Part shown: positions 41,601-49,797 of the stretch, in pieces | Numbering within the stretch: position 1 is the stretch's first letter | Layout of the letters: every line of letters begins with the position of its first letter | Program-made: the position numbers and the translations under genes | Notes under the pieces: model-generated | Seen by the model: the letters and a program-made list of their open reading frames with translations, nothing else | Told to the model about the DNA's origin: nothing | Database searches by the model: none | Assembly (NCBI GenBank): GCA_026874595.1 | Contig: CM049307.1 | Span: 473,579 to 537,578, forward strand | Length of the DNA stretch: 64,000 nt | Origin: Sipunculus nudus | Taxonomy: Eukaryota; Annelida; Sipuncula; Golfingiida; Sipunculidae | Direction: 5' to 3'

Positions 41601-44600
41601 CAGATGTGGGCCAACAGATGAGGTTACCCGGATGCTGGATTCGCTCTTCCGACACCTGGCGCGTGTCCTGGAATGTCCCACGCGGCTGCAGGATCAGGTC
41701 AGGTTTGGCACACAGCTTGGCGTTAAACAGCTTGGGACGAGTGACATTCCTTTAGCTAAACGCCTGTACCGTCTTGTCGACATAGTTGCCGCGAGGACGG
41801 GAACCCGAACCACGTACAGGCAGGAACTGGAAGCCGGCCATGTCGTCATCAGCGGAATAGAAAGTGCCGGGAATGCAATTAGCCACATGATCACCGATCG
41901 ACTAAAGCAAAGTGTCGAGAACCTGTATCCACAAACGCCAGCTTGGACATCTGTGACGGCTAACCTCGACCGCCTTCACAACATGATGGAAACGCACGAC
42001 ATGGAGCACACCAAGCGCAGTTGTATGGCAGATATGTTCGAAACGAAACTCAAATATGTGGAAACAGCTGCACAGGAAGCTACCACAAACGTGGACAACA
42101 GTTTTCAAAGCGTTAGTTATGCATTGTACAGTTTACGACATATACAAAATGAACTGAACATGTTGAAACAAGAAATAGCCAAGGAGCCAGATAGCGTAAA
42201 CAAGCAGGAACGGGTGGGCAAGGCGGAAAAGATGTTGAAACAACGCTACATTTCACACCTGCGTAAGCAGCTAGAGGGTGTGATAAAGGATATACTGAAA
42301 GATGCCATTCAGGAAATGCAGGACATCCTGGTGAATTACCACTTGACAGACGAGCACGTACACTACCAATGCATAGCGCACCGTACATGTAATGTACGCG
42401 AACTACTGAACCGATGCTACCAACTGCTCCAGGAGAATGCTCACTGGGGCGGCACGGATGGGATGTTTACAACAGGTGGTACAGGTAACAACGTCATGAC
42501 ACTTCTGAAGCAGCTGAAGCCTGACGATGTAAAATGGTTCGACGGTCTGGTGGGACTTCTGAACAAATCAGTTGATGCCACATTAGGCAGTACCAAAAAC
42601 CTCGCGCAGTCCATTCGCAGGTGGGCGTTCGAACAGGATGAAAAGATACTACGTTCTGAAATACCAGCTGACAGCAGGTTGGACCCGACTGAAGATGTGC
42701 CCGACTTGCGCGAATGGCTAGATAAAGCTGCTCGCATGGGTGAGCGCGTACAGTCTTCGCTCTCCACCGTTTCCTGGATCCTGCAGTCGCAGGAATACCA
42801 GTACGTGTACGGTCTTGTGGCAGGAACCCTCACAGCATTTCAAACGTTAGCGTTGCAAATCACTGGATCCAGCTATCAAACGGCCCTTAAGTACGCGGAT
42901 AATTTTAAACAGAGTGTGCATGCTATTGTAGACCGAATCCGGAACGACATATCAAGCGGGCACCAGTTGATCGTTGCAGAATCGGCTTTATTCCAAGGGC
43001 AGCCCTGTGACGATGTGACAGTGGCGGGAAAAGGTATTTCCGTTAACCTGCATAACATCATACGACATACAGGTGAACTACAGGACATCTTACAGGACGC
43101 TATGACCATAATATACAGTTTCCGATACGCTCATACGTGGCTCATTCAAACTGTGTATCCTTCGTGGAATAGGACACAGTCTGCCATTAAGGATTCCCTG
43201 CAACGTCTGCAAAATGAAGTAAGCACCTATATACCCCAATATATACTCGACGCATGGATCAAGCAGCTGGACGATAAAAGCAGCCAGTTGTTCTTGGATT
43301 GGTTGCAGGCAAAGATACATACAGAAACGCAAGTGTCAACTCACCTGCATACCTGTTATGGCACGAGGAATTTCATGCACGAATCATCAAACACACAACA
43401 ACAAATTATACAACTGACAAAACGAGCTGTTGACAAAGAACATGATCGGCGGACCACGCTGATAGAAAACAATGTGTCAGCATGCAAAGAATTTCTGCAA
43501 CGTAAAGTAAATGAGCAAAACAGGAATCCGGATACTGACGGTTTGCGTAATGGCATAAAGACGCTTATCGATAAATGTATCCGAACAGTTGAAAGACACT
43601 GTGAACATGGCAAGTTGATCATACAATGCATTTTAACATCCTGTAAGTGGTACGAACACATATGCAACAGGTATATGGACGACACTCGTGCGCTGATGGG
43701 GAAGAAATACACAGAGGAAATGTCGCATTCTCAAACAGGCAACATGCGCAGCGTACCAGACATCATGTCTTGTGTCGTAGAACAGTTAGTTGCGGATATA
43801 GAGGAAGATGTCACGCAGCGAATGTTGATACTCGCCGACAAACTACATCTCGACCTCATCTCCTTACATACTGAACAGATGACGTATCACGCGAACGCGT
43901 TATCGGTGCATCACACTCTCGGATGTTTAGCAAGCCTTATGGTCTTCAGTCTGTTTGACATGCAGCAGCAACGGCTGCACGACTATACACACGTAGAGGG
44001 GCGTCTCACCGAATGTAGACGTTCTGTTCAACAAGCTGTGCAGATGTCAGTGGCAATTATGGAATATACGGAACAAAACCTGCGCAACCTTTTACAACAT
44101 GATTCCATCCCCTTCGGAACTGTAGGTTCGTATAAGGCGGATGTGCAAAACAAAAGGGAAGAACTATCCCGTATGATGATGGAAGCGGAAGATGCTTTCA
44201 GCAGGTTGCAACACACATGGCCATCAACCACAGAAATTCGTATCAACATAACCGAAAACGTCAGTCTGCAAGTGTTAAACGAGGTATATAACACGTGTAA
44301 AACGAGGATCGATGCATACCAAGCGTTTTTGGAATTGATACAAAGGGCGACGCATCTTGACACACCAGACGAAAGACGAGAGTGTGAAGAATCGTGGTGG
44401 TGTGACGGTATGGTCGTCAGAGAACGTTTGATGACCGCGTTTGTTCGGCACGTGTCACATGACGACACAGACGACAAAGAAAACCTGAAACGCGTGCGCG
44501 TCTGGCTGGATAACATCCCTAAGGTGTACAAATGTACGCTTTCCCAAAAGGATGTCAGGCAGTTGCACCAAGAAAAAACACATAACATTTATAAAAAGAG

Positions 44601-45231
44601 CCAGAAAGAGAACAATTGGGGCTCTTGTGTAGAATACGATAGCCGGGCGGAATGCGACCTCCTGTTCAAACAAGTTATCTCATACCAGTCTGGAACAGGT
44701 ATAATGCTCCATCCCTTCCCTGACGCATTAAGGCAACTCTGTTCCGCCTGGTTGGCAAGAGTAAACTGTCAAATGGATCAACAAGCCCGAATGCTCACAG
44801 TGTTAAAGAAAAACAATATCACGGTAGGTTACGAAACGTGGAATTCAACGCGTGTGATAATGGACGTTTGTGTGTCAGGTTACACGTACCCATCTGACCC
44901 GGGCGGTTGGTTACCAGAAGAGTGTTTAAACCACATGGTGCACGTTGTGCTGCGAACTCAACCCTCCCCGTTACAGGAACGTGTGTTAGTGCAGGCACAT
45001 TTGAGCTTGCATGTGTGCATGCAGGAGGTCACGCACGGCAACGTTGACAACCCACGTTCACATTACAGCTTTGCTCACATTGACGACGTGTACGCAACCA
45101 AACCGCCCGGTGTTCCTTTGGTTGCTGTTGTGGCAAATTCCACAAGTTTAGGTTTCACCCGACTAATGCGGAAACCCGAGCCAAATACGTGTTCTAGCCT
45201 TTACGAAATTATCGGACCCGTCTCTGCGTGA
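32638..45231 (+). CDS. Giant tegument protein with OTU-like and herpesvirus USP-like domains
   Basis: 4197 residues from the ATG at 32638 to a TGA at 45229. Residues 25-130 resemble an OTU cysteine protease (DGN-x-FFRA at 33-40), but the nucleophile position is S36 instead of Cys, and the HY/HW site near the end reads GGY (121-123). Residues 130-1230 are acidic, low-complexity and probably disordered. Residues 1255-1450 look like the deubiquitinase domain of herpesvirus large tegument proteins: C1280 in KQCVPNC, D1404 and H1406 in VFDSHSRD. An acidic 67-codon duplication follows, then about 2500 residues of mostly helical, coiled-coil-like sequence. Large tegument proteins carry capsids to the nucleus, support envelopment and remove ubiquitin. 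The same frame continues directly into the next open frame after the TGA. Family call good; the OTU call is moderate. Confidence 0.8.
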   Translation: MARQTADPTPMSRTEWDEQLQKTGWTRKNVIRDGNSFFRAVAILMNGMHEGQHGRLRQVVRDHTGNNELQEGVEPGNDAVRAISHKYDCHVNVLRTTGDIRLLTSLARSRKPSITLVHTEGGYDVLIPTSEQAKVQPQSCSPPRAIDMYADVASSLLEDLDKEWARIMHRMQTSASTRQERSGGLDERPITGPLREEQHRRHLPSISANAAGGSADQMCTDEHVTAGGESGEAMSTEETADKTEIRKRRMTSTASRTNAPSRPQSGSVTDDQPVSGSKSKRKKCTKPKTPAQAPQMDTTTTSETQTHSDPAPETRDATTQEAVQKGPEPDPQVLFNEVKNMHAELQPAWSPIKSIRAVSPPAMSQINDETDRNVDDDNAAQQLLGQLTMLGAQIPASSSNQDETDFDMMTGEMSLAATELARLQAAEAETERAIREAAQATAERAKLEAAIAAAEIELRQSEAGVQQVADGVYQQGGTGQPNRVPGDTADDTRELTLPTETADHIGHQNVYCAEGGIDLNDFLSELFGDGQSNDQGVQTQPADQGASGSVHYQHPFTEDTTFSLPSFDGEDDRKQQDDPVRKTPSDTSNVSSSTGVNTQQRLVTGSSIGQEARGEEGQLSKSDTDETESAVATIIAALEHDERHEEKKVTGDTVNGFVPCPATADGGGTSHHIEQHETDEQESIQEGKAHSTDTTVTQDPPFHSDTAQGTPMRQGQEDILQMAMNQCDIFSASDICPDKVPTAPSVTDLGENAGAEHVAPSVSAVPGDTADKDIPFEHPQHVGENEAPEQDANQHLRTVGETATPVAHTGGAEAARRIADGSPDTGACKKETRGRKGHKSVLKPSNQHSTTDKQKEALRKTARRLKRNSVRLSTKILQPRVIHPTPVPDFPKRRPRRQLRVAHVDHPYSKPPGSEDEPKCIRKKRLGQRRRASSAQNDRPCQLSSRPADDTVTTPSGSEKAGERPTAEDTAGHAKNAEQTTHEENTSGARGESDQMDTTACEQRETSAEECGEMEGDDSAPSMSGDYPTRVMLCDTFEDIKTREYFQLDKGGMYSVDMTLCRPQTPNPSADHASLLAPRVRDSHTVTGAPFMQTEETQDGQEQDDASSVSLTERIQNMPATFEQSMDDSDASDDTLEQHMDESSECEGNVPISVTTMDESDGTVEDEGGVNDARRVPVNTQGKTVASRGDRPCDTETANEGRGSDKQRDMPRSDRPDETRSSSGGPPRHASQKDTTGKDASNTDACDIPPGHPVITKCVTGSFHQGDHQHFLSFSVGKQCVPNCAVALIRCSIEDPETWTTSTLDDILDAGDQLYYSIKGYPVEDAGYVCLDELPETIDCFSRSFSVVSYMYRSDLINRNDFRNTYRTLRMALCDDKGYLSSILILQDCAIAVMQKGSKYYVFDSHSRDMRGKVTPTGTSVLLGFDILAEAIKHITNLAYTLKVNGYESRLYSITENRVDAPVREQTDPVAPVHSTPRADTPVDTQQSDRVDETREEDVASACNTGADEKMEEQDVAASEQHSGQSGAEEMEDVQGDITREETTEEDVATRPAQEQPDDGAGQPNPASACNTGAEADMEEQDVAAYEQHSGPSETEEMEDVQGDITRDEQTPPRSGEGDPGVDDLNTSTRKKLHIKSQPGKASNNRGRPSKGVTHGKMDEHAASLVKRYEEAVKVYNERRDTLAHFCAICTSKVVGNIEEVEEMKQKLTMLKTKALRARTNIPSLQGVDIPLIVKKKVERKHKINIMPNTAKATKALDKAETEAAKREKKENDQTIADMRAGLLNELRDPSVTYDDVKRNESKYQHVLPITPAEEKDAKSTVEAWMTNMADYIEYALIHIEKKAEESPSMLAEPPRGVPGIFWLHKETDTQVATGRALLEMYRVLRASAVDHNKTLIDMVDQLKAWLENASLQCVHDKIRACLETWYELDASVLDERVDAMLGQIMPQLRLMRLRIRSGTSGDDEKSLRRMKIKITCMQDDLRELLRSVYESAAQYRATSKKNGQWHNTLTETEKKLQRELKQIEQDIAAVSARVVSLPQLRKSHRRSMNVPLTPLTETEPIEGPPSAPETASVRENPSDEVNNDRHENDPLTRDEARRILTEKNTPMQVRIATIAQRCPEVKKWNTRVSKAKDDYASHKRHLEEIIKRCMGTECSSCTEAASFIQTIDELEGDGQSLRRTTKNVLMKDHGIPAEIWDELRVIAEVYAIPDLPDTEKVRTKLRAQLEKLSKQEKDAERKQLLQLVKSGQLEYARARNVVQSLLPLQKDDVSFGKQAVEVWVNNVVKDVEIALSDYEQSCPPGCDAPPEKLPCYICLLEKPDSTGAELQELLGVCKDVYNASHNDSREDKLNRLIAWARQPGTKPILKGLRCCFKNVWNAESEELEKQINEHVSRVDEMFRNVDASYTSDESNRKNVTLLEEHIEKVSQVKKSLSWCEDKAAAWLQKLGGNQDQPFDVKGCRSDGLKKILQLLNAKNDKANALIGKLQGWKTAEHVQAQTASSPGQSSTVRGTGDDELIARTHAAQTAAAETAAAETAWLKEVLVATEQYNTSTEKTRAWIQACKTFQFENTRDIDMYKKELDQQVGVLDIHNSTLDKLRRGNCVVDGTLVASKDTTFWGNKEKEQIRFKKTEPITRTQIEEAKRVMQTKRKELEAKEKRQRREEIVRDLTASGTLTDVTSNLAQYMDTIYPLTKEEVTDLCLHCSHWTDRLTEDVERLAHAYTSGLDDGASQDAPRCIADEVPAVFGLLEHMCSDNSDKKQQYQRKRKEAETLLEIYQNLRAEQCARDTDNASRIQFLTERAWRETTPKRTSNVLLHCIIQVFNEWTDQTVRDCTETVRGSASAIQASSEDIESFSKDGMHHLITTWDQTGLDQANNQLRDSQKRLNDTLNALTAAKAAAGTHWNKGDGGFAKKLHTADKSINAAIHQIQLLNVRAEHLRQKNDMDNKHTGSEHGEPADHVTEAYNKLLTTGLSEKANLPDTILQHVNRCGPTDEVTRMLDSLFRHLARVLECPTRLQDQVRFGTQLGVKQLGTSDIPLAKRLYRLVDIVAARTGTRTTYRQELEAGHVVISGIESAGNAISHMITDRLKQSVENLYPQTPAWTSVTANLDRLHNMMETHDMEHTKRSCMADMFETKLKYVETAAQEATTNVDNSFQSVSYALYSLRHIQNELNMLKQEIAKEPDSVNKQERVGKAEKMLKQRYISHLRKQLEGVIKDILKDAIQEMQDILVNYHLTDEHVHYQCIAHRTCNVRELLNRCYQLLQENAHWGGTDGMFTTGGTGNNVMTLLKQLKPDDVKWFDGLVGLLNKSVDATLGSTKNLAQSIRRWAFEQDEKILRSEIPADSRLDPTEDVPDLREWLDKAARMGERVQSSLSTVSWILQSQEYQYVYGLVAGTLTAFQTLALQITGSSYQTALKYADNFKQSVHAIVDRIRNDISSGHQLIVAESALFQGQPCDDVTVAGKGISVNLHNIIRHTGELQDILQDAMTIIYSFRYAHTWLIQTVYPSWNRTQSAIKDSLQRLQNEVSTYIPQYILDAWIKQLDDKSSQLFLDWLQAKIHTETQVSTHLHTCYGTRNFMHESSNTQQQIIQLTKRAVDKEHDRRTTLIENNVSACKEFLQRKVNEQNRNPDTDGLRNGIKTLIDKCIRTVERHCEHGKLIIQCILTSCKWYEHICNRYMDDTRALMGKKYTEEMSHSQTGNMRSVPDIMSCVVEQLVADIEEDVTQRMLILADKLHLDLISLHTEQMTYHANALSVHHTLGCLASLMVFSLFDMQQQRLHDYTHVEGRLTECRRSVQQAVQMSVAIMEYTEQNLRNLLQHDSIPFGTVGSYKADVQNKREELSRMMMEAEDAFSRLQHTWPSTTEIRINITENVSLQVLNEVYNTCKTRIDAYQAFLELIQRATHLDTPDERRECEESWWCDGMVVRERLMTAFVRHVSHDDTDDKENLKRVRVWLDNIPKVYKCTLSQKDVRQLHQEKTHNIYKKSQKENNWGSCVEYDSRAECDLLFKQVISYQSGTGIMLHPFPDALRQLCSAWLARVNCQMDQQARMLTVLKKNNITVGYETWNSTRVIMDVCVSGYTYPSDPGGWLPEECLNHMVHVVLRTQPSPLQERVLVQAHLSLHVCMQEVTHGNVDNPRSHYSFAHIDDVYATKPPGVPLVAVVANSTSLGFTRLMRKPEPNTCSSLYEIIGPVSA
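37141..37461 (+). repeat. In-frame duplication in the tegument gene (period 201 bp)
   Basis: A roughly 120-bp segment encoding ACNTGA...EEQDVAA...EEMEDVQGDIT occurs at 37141-37260 and again at 37342-37461. The offset is 201 bp (67 codons), so the frame is kept. It lies just after the deubiquitinase-like domain in an acidic linker. Confidence 0.85.
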
Positions 45232-47982
45232 ATGCATATCCGAGAACAGTCTGATGGCCACAACGAATTAGACGCCGCAGCAGACCACATGTCCGTAGTG
45301 CGTCCATTATTGTCAGAAGACACTGTTATGTTTCTGAATGACCCAAGTACTTTCCAAACGCAATGTACTATATTTCAACAGTTTTTCAAGGCACGCGGAG
45401 AACACGATATCGCTTTGAGTACTAGAGAGGGTGCGCGTTACGAAGGGAACTGGTTGTTCACATGTACAAACGAAAACGACTGTTACACAGTGCCGCAATG
45501 TGACATGGACACAATATTTTGTTGCACGACAGGGTTAGCGCAAGCCGCCGGACGACAGGACAGTTCGTCAGAACACATCACAGTGGAAGCCGCCTTGCCG
45601 TTCAGTCGTGAACCCCTGGATCGTATTACGACAAAACAAACTGTTTCCGTCACGGACCTAATTCCGAACGATGGCACCAGTAACACATCTGGTTTATACA
45701 AGGTCGCGCGGCACGTGTTCAGGGTACTCGAATGCGTATATCCGTTGATCACGCGACAAACATTGGAAGCACTGAAGGCTGAGCATGGACGTCAGACAGG
45801 TGTTGAGACGCGGTCGGATGGCGTCAAGGGATGGTGGATCAGCTCACAAAAAGCCCAGGAGACATGGCACTGCCTGTGGGTGTACGGGATCAGGTTCTGT
45901 CTGGCCATGAAAAAAGTGAATTCCGCCAGGGCAATAAACGGTGAGCAAGACGTCGGGCCCTGGGGCGAATTGCCGACCTTTTTTAACGTGTGCGGGAGAC
46001 CCGTCTACAATTTGAAAGACAAAGATCTCTTTCAATGGGTCAGGATGACGGACAGCATCATTTCGGACACGGGACGGACCTCACACCTTTTCTGGTTGGC
46101 AACATGTACGGCAGCTGTCTTCGCGTTTTGCGGCTCCAATGTGCACTGGGGCCTGAAAGCCTTGCTCGGTAAAACAGGCCTCCACCACTACGTTCTGAGC
46201 AAGGATATACCGACGCGATGGTCAACAAACAATCAACCACGATGGGACGACCGTTTGTGCTTGCGTGTTGCCGAAACGCTAAGAGGCTTTATGGCTTATG
46301 CAGTGACAGCCGGACGTATGATCAACTCCGAAGTCTTGGAAACACTGTGGGCACAACACGGCCACGGTGTGGGGTCAGTTTGGGACCACATCTTGGAAGA
46401 ATACACGCACTTGCCAACGAGATGTGGAAATGAAAACAATGGTTTTCAATTCGAAGAAAGAGAGGTAGCAATGCATGAAGCAGCAGATATGCAGCGGAGT
46501 GTCCTTCAACACGTGTACGGGTTGGACAAGCCGGAAGAATACGTACAGGATGGCTCCAACGTGCGAGCGTATGATGTATCGTGGCCATGCTCGGGTATGA
46601 AAAGCAAGGCACAAGGTTGGTGCCGATTTGACGTCATCCTCTTTTCGCTCGTCACGGGTATACCATTGGCCACGTGTTACGACACCGTGGCCGGCAGCAA
46701 AATACCTTTTCATCGCGAATGGACCAATTCCACGTACAACCCAAACGTGGATAGAATCATCGATCCGGCTTCTGCTTACCCTGCCCCTCTCACGGCGGAC
46801 ACCTGCCCAACAGATATACTCCGGTACTTCTTCTCTTTCGACCAAAGCGCCCTGCCCTTGTTTGCTGCACTTCCGAGGTCGTCCGCGTCTAGCAGCACTC
46901 ACGTCCCAGTCAACAAGTACCTGGATGGTTTGAGGGGTTCGACGTTCATTCCTATAATAAGCGTGCAGATACTTACAGACGGTCTCAACACGGACGGTGG
47001 TGAGCGGTTCCTGCCGACGGGGTACGCTGTGGCAAACGAACACAACGAGAAAGTAAACCAACTGTCGTTTACGTATGGCGAAAGGATATGCGGTCCCGTT
47101 GAAGTTGAACGGGGTTGGTTTCGAAAGGTTTACAGAGTCCGCACAACAAAGGCGAGCGATGACGCGGGACTCATCCCTTGGTGTGATCGCGGTCACCTGG
47201 AGTGTGTTTCGTCGGACCAGCACCCAGAATTCCCGTTGCAGATGTACACAAACGAAGAAGTTGCAAGGCCCAACGACAATGAAACACAGTTTCATGTCGA
47301 CGAACTCTCAGAAACAGAACTACAAAATCTAAATGTACAGCAACACCATATGACACAGGGACACACAGGGTCAGAAGATGACGGCGTGTCTCTGTTTCAC
47401 GAGATACAACAGACGGAGGAGTTGTTGAATAGCAACTCGCGTGATATATCTCCGTTAACTGTCTCACAAACAGCAAGTGATATATCATGCGCATATGTAC
47501 GATCAAAGTCAGACGATGACGTACAAGAACACCTGCCTAACAGGAAACAACATCGCAGTTACGAATTTTTCGATGACGTAATAACACAGGGTCAGATAGA
47601 CTCCGGTCCATATGCACAACAAAGGGCAGACTTAGGTAGGGAATTAACAGAGCCATTTGCTAACATGAGCATAGGAGACATTCGCACTCTATCAGGTACT
47701 GCGGAAACACAGAATGTATCATCGGATACATATGAGACGGGTGACAGGCAACGATTGAAGAGCCATTCACAGCCAAACCGTCCGTCAATTCATAAATCTA
47801 AACACCCAAATACCAGACGGCGTGAAAAAGGGTTGCGTCTAAAAGATACACAATCCCACGACATCATCATTCCTAACAGAACAAATATACCCGCCAAACC
47901 AACCATACATGTATCCATGTTGACCGATCCCGTCCAAACTGCGCTACAACACATATCTCCATACACAAAGGTCTCTACATAA
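45232..47982 (+). CDS. Open frame continuing the giant tegument protein
   Basis: 916 residues. It starts at an ATG that immediately follows the TGA of the giant tegument frame, in the same phase (TGA-ATG). The first 650 residues look globular with several Cys and Trp; the rest is polar and probably disordered. No family recognised. It is either the C-terminal part of the tegument protein cut off by a stop, a product of readthrough or reinitiation, or a separate gene. It ends at a TAA that falls inside a peptide repeat continuing downstream. Confidence 0.65.
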   Translation: MHIREQSDGHNELDAAADHMSVVRPLLSEDTVMFLNDPSTFQTQCTIFQQFFKARGEHDIALSTREGARYEGNWLFTCTNENDCYTVPQCDMDTIFCCTTGLAQAAGRQDSSSEHITVEAALPFSREPLDRITTKQTVSVTDLIPNDGTSNTSGLYKVARHVFRVLECVYPLITRQTLEALKAEHGRQTGVETRSDGVKGWWISSQKAQETWHCLWVYGIRFCLAMKKVNSARAINGEQDVGPWGELPTFFNVCGRPVYNLKDKDLFQWVRMTDSIISDTGRTSHLFWLATCTAAVFAFCGSNVHWGLKALLGKTGLHHYVLSKDIPTRWSTNNQPRWDDRLCLRVAETLRGFMAYAVTAGRMINSEVLETLWAQHGHGVGSVWDHILEEYTHLPTRCGNENNGFQFEEREVAMHEAADMQRSVLQHVYGLDKPEEYVQDGSNVRAYDVSWPCSGMKSKAQGWCRFDVILFSLVTGIPLATCYDTVAGSKIPFHREWTNSTYNPNVDRIIDPASAYPAPLTADTCPTDILRYFFSFDQSALPLFAALPRSSASSSTHVPVNKYLDGLRGSTFIPIISVQILTDGLNTDGGERFLPTGYAVANEHNEKVNQLSFTYGERICGPVEVERGWFRKVYRVRTTKASDDAGLIPWCDRGHLECVSSDQHPEFPLQMYTNEEVARPNDNETQFHVDELSETELQNLNVQQHHMTQGHTGSEDDGVSLFHEIQQTEELLNSNSRDISPLTVSQTASDISCAYVRSKSDDDVQEHLPNRKQHRSYEFFDDVITQGQIDSGPYAQQRADLGRELTEPFANMSIGDIRTLSGTAETQNVSSDTYETGDRQRLKSHSQPNRPSIHKSKHPNTRRREKGLRLKDTQSHDIIIPNRTNIPAKPTIHVSMLTDPVQTALQHISPYTKVST

Positions 47983-48114
47983 TCAAAAGTGATTGCGCCA
48001 CAATATGGAGCCCCTAAAACAAAAGTACCTACAGAAACAGGTGTTACTGTGCCACTGTACAGAGCTCCTTACGCAAACGTTTCTACAAAATCAGATGTTA
48101 CACAATCACAGGAA
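47953..48114 (+). repeat. Three 54-bp (18-codon) repeats crossed by a stop codon
   Basis: Units start at 47953, 48007 and 48061 and encode a variable APYTKVST-x-SKVxxPxY-like peptide. The TAA at 47980-47982 is codon 10 of the first unit; the same place is GAA (Glu) in the second and AAA (Lys) in the third. The repeat is degenerate but stays in one frame, so coding once ran through the TAA. Confidence 0.8.
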
Positions 48115-48612
48115 TCCGATACGTTATAGGGGATAAGCATCCACTCGTCTGATGCCCGGGACACCTCATACGTGAAGGATGCAACAGGTGCACGTGAAGA
48201 CCATCGCAAAAATGTTAAAAGTGAGGATACACGGAGACAAGGCGTTCAATTCGTCTACGAAGACCAGCCAAGCCGTTCCTACCAGCGGGAGGGTCAACGG
48301 TCCACTTTATTCGGTTCACGTGAAATGACGGCCACACCCCGCTCTCCCAGATCAAGTCGCGAGTTCATTCCGGTTGACATTCCGGTTGATCGACACGTGG
48401 AACACAGGAACATGCACGTACCAACCCCTGGTGTGCACAAGCATCAGACACAGACCAAAGGCCCTATTCATGATTCGGAACTGTTTACGGTTTTATGTAA
48501 CACCCTAAACACGATCCGCCAAACACAGCCGCTTGCGATATTACCCCCCCGAAAAGGCCGTAATCTGAACGACGAGTACGACCTTATCCGGCTTTACATG
48601 AGCGACGAATGA
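47983..48612 (+). pseudogene. 3' remainder of the tegument frame beyond TAA, with an internal TAG
   Basis: Same phase as 45232-47982. It is open from the TAA to a TAG at 48127-48129, then open again to the TGA at 48610-48612. The part after the TAG has no ATG for about 65 codons, so it is not a normal independent gene. The encoded tail is polar and basic, ending in a hydrophobic segment (about 48480-48600), like a conserved C-terminal binding region. A polyadenylation signal follows. Confidence 0.65.
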
Positions 48613-48629
48613 GGTGATCATTAACATAA

Positions 48630-48635
48630 AATAAA
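48630..48635 (+). terminator. Polyadenylation signal (+)
   Basis: AATAAA 18 bases after the last stop of the tegument frame; the only clear signal since the start of that frame, which supports one long transcription unit. Confidence 0.65.
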
Positions 48636-48693
48636 AACAACAACACCTAATCTGTATGAGATAACAACCAACATCAGAAATATTAAATAGTAA

Positions 48694-48699
48694 TTTATT
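48694..48699 (-). terminator. Polyadenylation signal (-)
   Basis: AATAAA on the minus strand 46 bases after the stop of the P-loop ATPase gene. Confidence 0.6.
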
Positions 48700-48744
48700 A
48701 TCTGATAGTCTGCCGCATGTTTAAGTGGTTCATCCTCTTTTTAC

Positions 48745-49605
48745 CTAACTGTCCGTGTTATGCAAAGCATCTGTTATACTGAAAGTGGTGGTCGCTGAAG
48801 GGGGCATGGCCCACCACGTTTGGACGACTCCACCCGCCTCGTAATTTCCGATGAGGATCTGTATTTGTGGGAAACGTTGAAACAGCAACATGTGGCGTGT
48901 GGGAAGCAGATGAACATCATCCATGACGACTACATGAAAAAAATGGGTGGCACATAATTTCAGAAGAACGGAATAAGGGACGTCTGCGCAGGTCAACCCA
49001 TTGTAATCACCGTTTGAACACATGAAGTTGTATATGTGCTGCCACATACCATTTGCCAGGCGGACAATGTCATCAGGCGTAAATGCGGAGTACTGCCAAT
49101 ATACAGAGTCAGCTGAGGGAACGTGGTCTTTACACACGTGGACGGTGTCATAATCAAGCAGAAACGACATAAATGTTTCAAATACCAGCCTTGTTGGCGC
49201 GGGCGGGTTAACCATCGATAGTATGAGGCGTTTAATGGTTAAACGTTGGTCGTGGTGCAGGTGGTTATCCGTGGCCCCGTCAAGCACTTGGTCTAATGGT
49301 AATATGGTAACGTTCTTCGGACAGACGGCCTTGAGACGCCGCCATGTATCAGAACACCTTACAATCCACAGGAAACGGAAACGTGGTTCCGCCCAGGCCT
49401 TCTCCATCACGGCTACGGATTTACCACAGCCGTCTTCCCCGATAACATGGATGCGGTCACCAGGTTGAAACCGGTGTTCCAGCACAGCCGTTTGGTCCCT
49501 TGTCAGTTTATGTGATGTTGTGTGTGACATAACCTTACGCAGAAGTCGCCTGCCCTGAAACTCACCAGGACGCCCATGCGTCGTGTTCAACGTAGAACTC
49601 AGCAT
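48745..49605 (-). CDS. P-loop ATPase, N-terminal-half SF1 helicase-like
   Basis: 286 residues from the ATG at 49605. A Q-motif-like LTRDQTAVLEHRF (34-46) precedes Walker A GEDGCGKS (56-63). A hydrophobic strand leads to Walker B MDDVH (D229, D230), followed about 20 residues later by QILIGN, resembling helicase motif III. Motifs IV-VI of a full helicase are missing, so this is either a stand-alone ATPase or only the first RecA-like domain of a helicase. It is not a copy of the UL5-like helicase at 22280. No break is visible; the gene has its own polyadenylation signal. Role unknown; DNA packaging or replication are possible. Confidence 0.75.
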   Translation of the reverse strand: MLSSTLNTTHGRPGEFQGRRLLRKVMSHTTSHKLTRDQTAVLEHRFQPGDRIHVIGEDGCGKSVAVMEKAWAEPRFRFLWIVRCSDTWRRLKAVCPKNVTILPLDQVLDGATDNHLHHDQRLTIKRLILSMVNPPAPTRLVFETFMSFLLDYDTVHVCKDHVPSADSVYWQYSAFTPDDIVRLANGMWQHIYNFMCSNGDYNGLTCADVPYSVLLKLCATHFFHVVVMDDVHLLPTRHMLLFQRFPQIQILIGNYEAGGVVQTWWAMPPSATTTFSITDALHNTDS

Positions 49606-49791
49606 CCTTCCGGCGTGTTGTGATGTACCACGAAGCCGAATCTACGCTGACGTCACTCATGTCGTGCATTACAAATACGGGTAGCATTCTCAGGACAGGG
49701 TATCACATGTACGATGAAAAACGCGACGACTAGATATGTTGCATGTGGAATAAATTCAAATGATAAAAAAATGCATTGTGTTGGTATCGTG

Positions 49792-49797
49792 TTTATT
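49792..49797 (-). terminator. Polyadenylation signal (-)
   Basis: AATAAA on the minus strand 54 bases after the stop of the 719-residue gene. Confidence 0.65.

Noticed and set aside
46375-47295. 306-codon minus-strand frame
   Set aside because: Antisense to the tegument continuation; composition looks like a shadow frame.
19875-48612. Alternative genetic code to explain in-frame stops
   Set aside because: All three stop codons are involved, and the other genes end normally at TAA, TAG and TGA.
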